A stretch of DNA of 64,000 nucleotides from Brevibacillus sp. SYP-B805. Its GTDB lineage: Bacteria; Bacillota; Bacilli; Brevibacillales; Brevibacillaceae. The notes beneath the pieces were generated by a model, which made no database searches, was not told the DNA's origin, and was given only the letters and a program-made list of their open reading frames with translations. Both the position numbers and the translations under genes were made by a program. This document shows, one piece after another, positions 60,037 to 64,000 of the stretch. Location of the stretch: assembly GCF_011059135.1 (NCBI RefSeq), contig NZ_JAALGD010000009.1, forward strand, positions 120,183 through 184,182, written 5' to 3'. Positions within the stretch are counted from its first letter, which is position 1, and each line of letters opens with the position of its first letter.

Positions 60037-61285
60037 ACTTCAAGGTCAGGAAATCCTGGGTGTAGTAGTCGGCATAGACGCCGGGCCCCAGCTGCGCGAA
60101 GCTTTTTTCCAGGATGTTCTTGCGGTGGCCGGGGCTGTTCATCCAGTTCTCGTGGGCTTCGATGGCATCGGGAAAGCCGGCGGCGATATTTTCGCCTGCC
60201 ATGAGAAAGGAGATGCCGGCATGCTGGAGGCGTTGAAACGGATCCAGTCCGGAGGTGGCGGATACATGGCTGAAATAGCCGACGTTTTCCATGTCCTGGC
60301 TGTGATTCCGGGCGACCATGGCGGCAGGATGATACCAGGACAGCAGCGGCAGCTTGTACCGGTAGCGCACCACGTTGACCAGATCGAGCAGCTGCCGTTC
60401 ATGGGCGGCATCCACCAGTTCCCGCTGCTTGACGGACAGAGGGGCCGGGTCAAAGTTAGGCGCTTCTCCCTGGTAAGTCCACTTGGTCTCATAGTAGCCG
60501 CCCTGGAGCAGAGTCAGCTTGTCCATCATCCGCAAGGCGGTCACTTTCTGCTGGTTTTGGGTGTCGAGGTAGAAGATGAGCGGAATCTCTCCATTCATGG
60601 AGAGCGGACGCACGTTTTCCTGATTGGTGATCTGGATATTGGCGCCTTGATAGGCAAAGCTGACAACATGCTTGATCGTCTGCTTGCCCAACAGGGAAGA
60701 ATAGCTGGTCCCGATGCTCACATTGCCGATCCGGGCGAGGGGGGCGTTGGAGTAAAGGTCCACCACTTTGCCCGCCCGGAGGCCCACCTGCAGGTAGCGG
60801 TCGAGATGCTGGTTGTAGATCCACCACTCATAGCCGAGAGGGCTCGGCTCGCGTCTGGCCGGTTGGCCGAGCGTCTGCCGCACCTGCTCTTCTGTCATTC
60901 CCAGGGTAATGCCAAACAGCGAGATCGCGGGTTCTGCCTGCGCGCTTGCGGCGGACGGCAGGGCGGGCTTTTTTTCGATCGGGGCAGGAGCGCTTTTCTT
61001 AGCGTTAGCGACCGCTGCGTCCGGCTTTGCCCCAAGCCAGATGATCTGCTGCTTCCCATCCCAGCCTGTCTGTTTGTGCAGCGTTTCGCCGATCGCCGGC
61101 AGCGGGACATACGCGGTTCCCTGGTACTCGATCACAGCGGGGACAGAAGCGGTTTGTTCACCATCGAGATAGAGGGCGGCAGGCTGCAGGCTGGCCCGAA
61201 TCAGAGAGTGGCCATCAGCCGCAAAAATTTGTGAGATTCCCAATAGCGAGACTGCGAGAATAACGACGAGAAGCCATAAGCGCAT
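60035..61285 (-). CDS. Secreted CAP-domain (SCP/PR1-like) protein
   Basis: A 416-residue exported protein. After the signal peptide (~1-23) comes a short copper-amine-oxidase-N-like segment (~30-85; YQGTAYVPLPAIGETL), a Pro/Ala/Lys linker, a CAP-associated domain (~118-265; GITLGMTEEQVRQTLGQP, YEWWIYN) and a C-terminal CAP domain (~290-412) with HSQDM, YFSHVS, GENIA, HENWMNSPGHRKNIL. Similar proteins are common in spore formers and their activity is unknown. GGAGGGAG precedes the ATG on the minus strand. Confidence 0.88.
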   Translation of the reverse strand: MRLWLLVVILAVSLLGISQIFAADGHSLIRASLQPAALYLDGEQTASVPAVIEYQGTAYVPLPAIGETLHKQTGWDGKQQIIWLGAKPDAAVANAKKSAPAPIEKKPALPSAASAQAEPAISLFGITLGMTEEQVRQTLGQPARREPSPLGYEWWIYNQHLDRYLQVGLRAGKVVDLYSNAPLARIGNVSIGTSYSSLLGKQTIKHVVSFAYQGANIQITNQENVRPLSMNGEIPLIFYLDTQNQQKVTALRMMDKLTLLQGGYYETKWTYQGEAPNFDPAPLSVKQRELVDAAHERQLLDLVNVVRYRYKLPLLSWYHPAAMVARNHSQDMENVGYFSHVSATSGLDPFQRLQHAGISFLMAGENIAAGFPDAIEAHENWMNSPGHRKNILEKSFAQLGPGVYADYYTQDFLTLK

Positions 61286-61427
61286 CTTTTCTCCCTCCTG
61301 GATGCATGGTCGGTTATACTGCTATTTATAGTAAGAGGGCTCCGAGAATAGAACCGTTTCGGAGAATTTCACAAGAATCATAGATTTTGCGGACGGTTTC
61401 CGGTTGAAAAAAAGTGGAGGAAGATAC

Positions 61428-61494
61428 TTGCAAAGTGGGGTGGGATTCATTATTATAGGAATTGGTGTTAGCACTCCCCTGCAGTGAGTGCTAA
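61428..61494 (+). promoter_or_regulatory. groESL promoter and CIRCE operator
   Basis: TTGCAA (61428) and TATTAT (61451), spacer 17, are followed by a perfect CIRCE element, TTAGCACTC (61468) - 9 nt - GAGTGCTAA (61486), the HrcA binding site. HrcA repression relieved by heat or misfolded protein is expected; hrcA is not in the window. Confidence 0.97.
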
Positions 61495-61533
61495 CAAGTA
61501 TAGCAATCACCATTTTTGAGGAGGGTGTTTACT

Positions 61534-61818
61534 GTGTTGAAGCCATTGGGAGACCGTGTGGTACTCGAACCAATTTCGAAGGAAGAAACAACTGCGAGCG
61601 GTATCGTACTGCCTGACACCGCTAAGGAAAAACCGCAAGAAGGCCGCGTTATCGCAGTCGGTTCCGGCCGCGTAGCGGAAAACGGCGAGCGTATCCCGTT
61701 GGAAGTTAAAGAAGGCGACAAAGTCATCTTCTCCAAATATGCAGGCACCGAAGTGAAAGTGGATAACAAAGAGCTGCTGGTTCTGCGCGAATCCGACATT
61801 CTCGCGATCATCGGCTAA
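61534..61818 (+). CDS. groES: Co-chaperonin GroES
   Basis: GroES, 94 residues, caps the GroEL chamber. [17 protein letters not shown], the mobile loop [19 protein letters not shown] and [13 protein letters not shown] are all typical. The start is GTG 61534 (VLKPLG), five bases behind GAGGAGGGTG; the TTG after it is an alternative. Confidence 0.97.
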   Translation: MLKPLGDRVVLEPISKEETTASGIVLPDTAKEKPQEGRVIAVGSGRVAENGERIPLEVKEGDKVIFSKYAGTEVKVDNKELLVLRESDILAIIG

Positions 61819-61855
61819 CCTGAGGTTTCCCATAACGTACGACCCATACACATAG

Positions 61856-63487
<1,632 letters not shown>

Positions 63488-63507
63488 TCTCTCTATATCG
63501 AGAGAAA

Positions 63508-63538
63508 AAGAGGCAGACATTGGTCTGTCTCTTTTTTT
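63508..63538 (+). terminator. Rho-independent terminator after groEL
   Basis: GAGGCAGAC pairs with GTCTGTCTC around ATTG (one G-T pair), followed by seven T. Confidence 0.9.
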
Positions 63539-63639
63539 CTTGCATATGCATGAAATTGACAGCATGCTAGGCATTTTTTCTGATACTTTCAACCTTTATC
63601 GCGTTCGCGAACTTAATCTTTCGAAAGTACAAAAAGGGG

Positions 63640-63751
63640 TTGTGTTCTCCGAGTGGTTTTGCTAAGATATCTCATGTCGCTTTTTTTAAGAGGCAGTGAA
63701 CAAAACATCTAAAAATACCACTTGACTTCAAATGTAGACATGTGGTAGAGT
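63640..63751 (+). promoter_or_regulatory. Tandem rRNA operon promoters
   Basis: P1 is TTGTGT (63640) and TAAGAT (63663), spacer 17. P2 is TTGACT (63722) and TAGAGT (63746), spacer 18, with a TG-containing extended -10. Two promoters in tandem before 16S are usual in Bacilli. Confidence 0.75.
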
Positions 63752-63791
63752 TTAAAGGGTCGGCGCCTGAATGCCGAGTGAGCTGTGAAAA

Positions 63792-63811
63792 TGCTCTTTG
63801 AAAACTGAACA
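63792..63811 (+). promoter_or_regulatory. boxA-type antitermination site of the rRNA leader
   Basis: TGCTCTTTGAAAACTGAACA is the conserved leader motif of Bacilli rRNA operons and contains the NusB/S10-binding boxA core (TGCTCTTTGA). Confidence 0.8.
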
Positions 63812-63875
63812 GCGAACGCGTGAAGCGAGCCAAGTCATTTTTTTGAGAATGAAGCTTTGATCAATATCTTTCAAT

Positions 63876-64000
63876 TTATTGGAGAGTTTGATCCTGGCTC
63901 AGGACGAACGCTGGCGGCGTGCCTAATACATGCAAGTCGAGCGGGGGCCTTCGGGCCCCAGCGGCGGACGGGTGAGTAACACGTAGGCAACCTGCCCGCA
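63876..64000 (+). rRNA. rrs: 16S ribosomal RNA, 5' part
   Basis: The gene begins near 63876, set by aligning GAGTTTGATCCTGGCTCAG with its usual position, and runs off the window. GACGAACGCTGGCGGCGTGC, CATGCAAGTCGAGCG and GGCGGACGGGTGAGTAACACG are present, and ACGTAGGCAACCTGCC is the form found in Brevibacillus and relatives. The V1 loop is unusually GC-rich (GGGGGCC-TTCG-GGCCCC), consistent with a thermophilic or high-GC species. Confidence 0.97.

Overview
The window looks like a chromosomal segment of a GC-rich, spore-forming, low-complexity Firmicute, most likely Brevibacillus or a close relative in Paenibacillaceae. Pointers are a gamma-type small acid-soluble spore protein, a cortex morphogenetic protein, GerMN and CAP-domain envelope proteins, the acpS-ydcC-alr-ndoAI-ndoA and rsb-sigB-tex-cmpA-sprT orders known from Bacilli, Bacillus-type Pho boxes, cre and CIRCE elements, and the first ~125 nt of a 16S rRNA at the right edge. 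The genus is an inference; no homology search was possible. The first 228 bases hold no gene I can support.

Layout. 0.2-3.1 kb: cell-wall amidase, GerMN lipoprotein, GNAT acetyltransferase. 3.1-14 kb: phosphate block (Pho box, pstS-C-A-B), a BmrA-type multidrug ABC exporter preceded by an overlapping 49-codon ORF and followed by a two-component system, a chemoreceptor, and a second pstB with its own Pho box but no phoU. 14-17.5 kb: YunG-like protein, a membrane protein plus gluconate-dehydrogenase-like gamma subunit and GMC flavoprotein, glutaredoxin. 17.7-22.8 kb: spore protein, acpS, ydcC, alr and the EndoAI/EndoA toxin-antitoxin pair.

22.8-38.8 kb is an accessory carbon-uptake island lying between ndoA and rsbT, genes that are close neighbours in Bacillus. 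It holds a sigma-54-dependent galactitol-type PTS (IIA, IIB, IIC), a LevR-like activator with fused PTS domains, an HPr paralogue, a four-gene TPP/lipoamide dehydrogenase complex (E1a, E1b, E2, E3) and a sorbitol-type PTS operon (gutM, IIC, IIBC, IIA) ending in a SAF-domain oxidoreductase of the DXR-like (DRL) superfamily and a SorC-family regulator. An almost identical double operator (two 12-bp palindrome-like half units, starts 19 bp apart) sits at the promoters upstream of the dehydrogenase genes and of the sorbitol-type PTS operon, so the two are probably co-regulated. I propose that together they degrade a polyol to a 1-deoxyketose phosphate that the acetoin-dehydrogenase-like complex cleaves to acetyl-CoA plus a phospho-aldehyde. 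This is the best candidate in the window for an undescribed system.

38.8-46 kb: rsbT-rsbU-rsbV-rsbW-sigB (no rsbR/rsbS here), tex, cmpA, a small unknown gene, cupin and SprT-like genes. 46-50 kb: thiL and the tRNA t6A operon (tsaE, tsaB, rimI, tsaD). 50-54 kb: a three-repeat secreted protein, a cluster of DnaA boxes, and a large membrane protein with an alkaline-phosphatase-like ectodomain. 54-61.3 kb: ABC-F protein, 5-formyl-THF cyclo-ligase, moaB, a MoeA-like protein, tatA-tatC, a secreted unknown and a CAP-domain protein. 61.4-64 kb: CIRCE-controlled groES-groEL, then tandem rRNA promoters and the start of 16S rRNA. No tRNA gene, CRISPR array, intact insertion sequence or prophage was seen.
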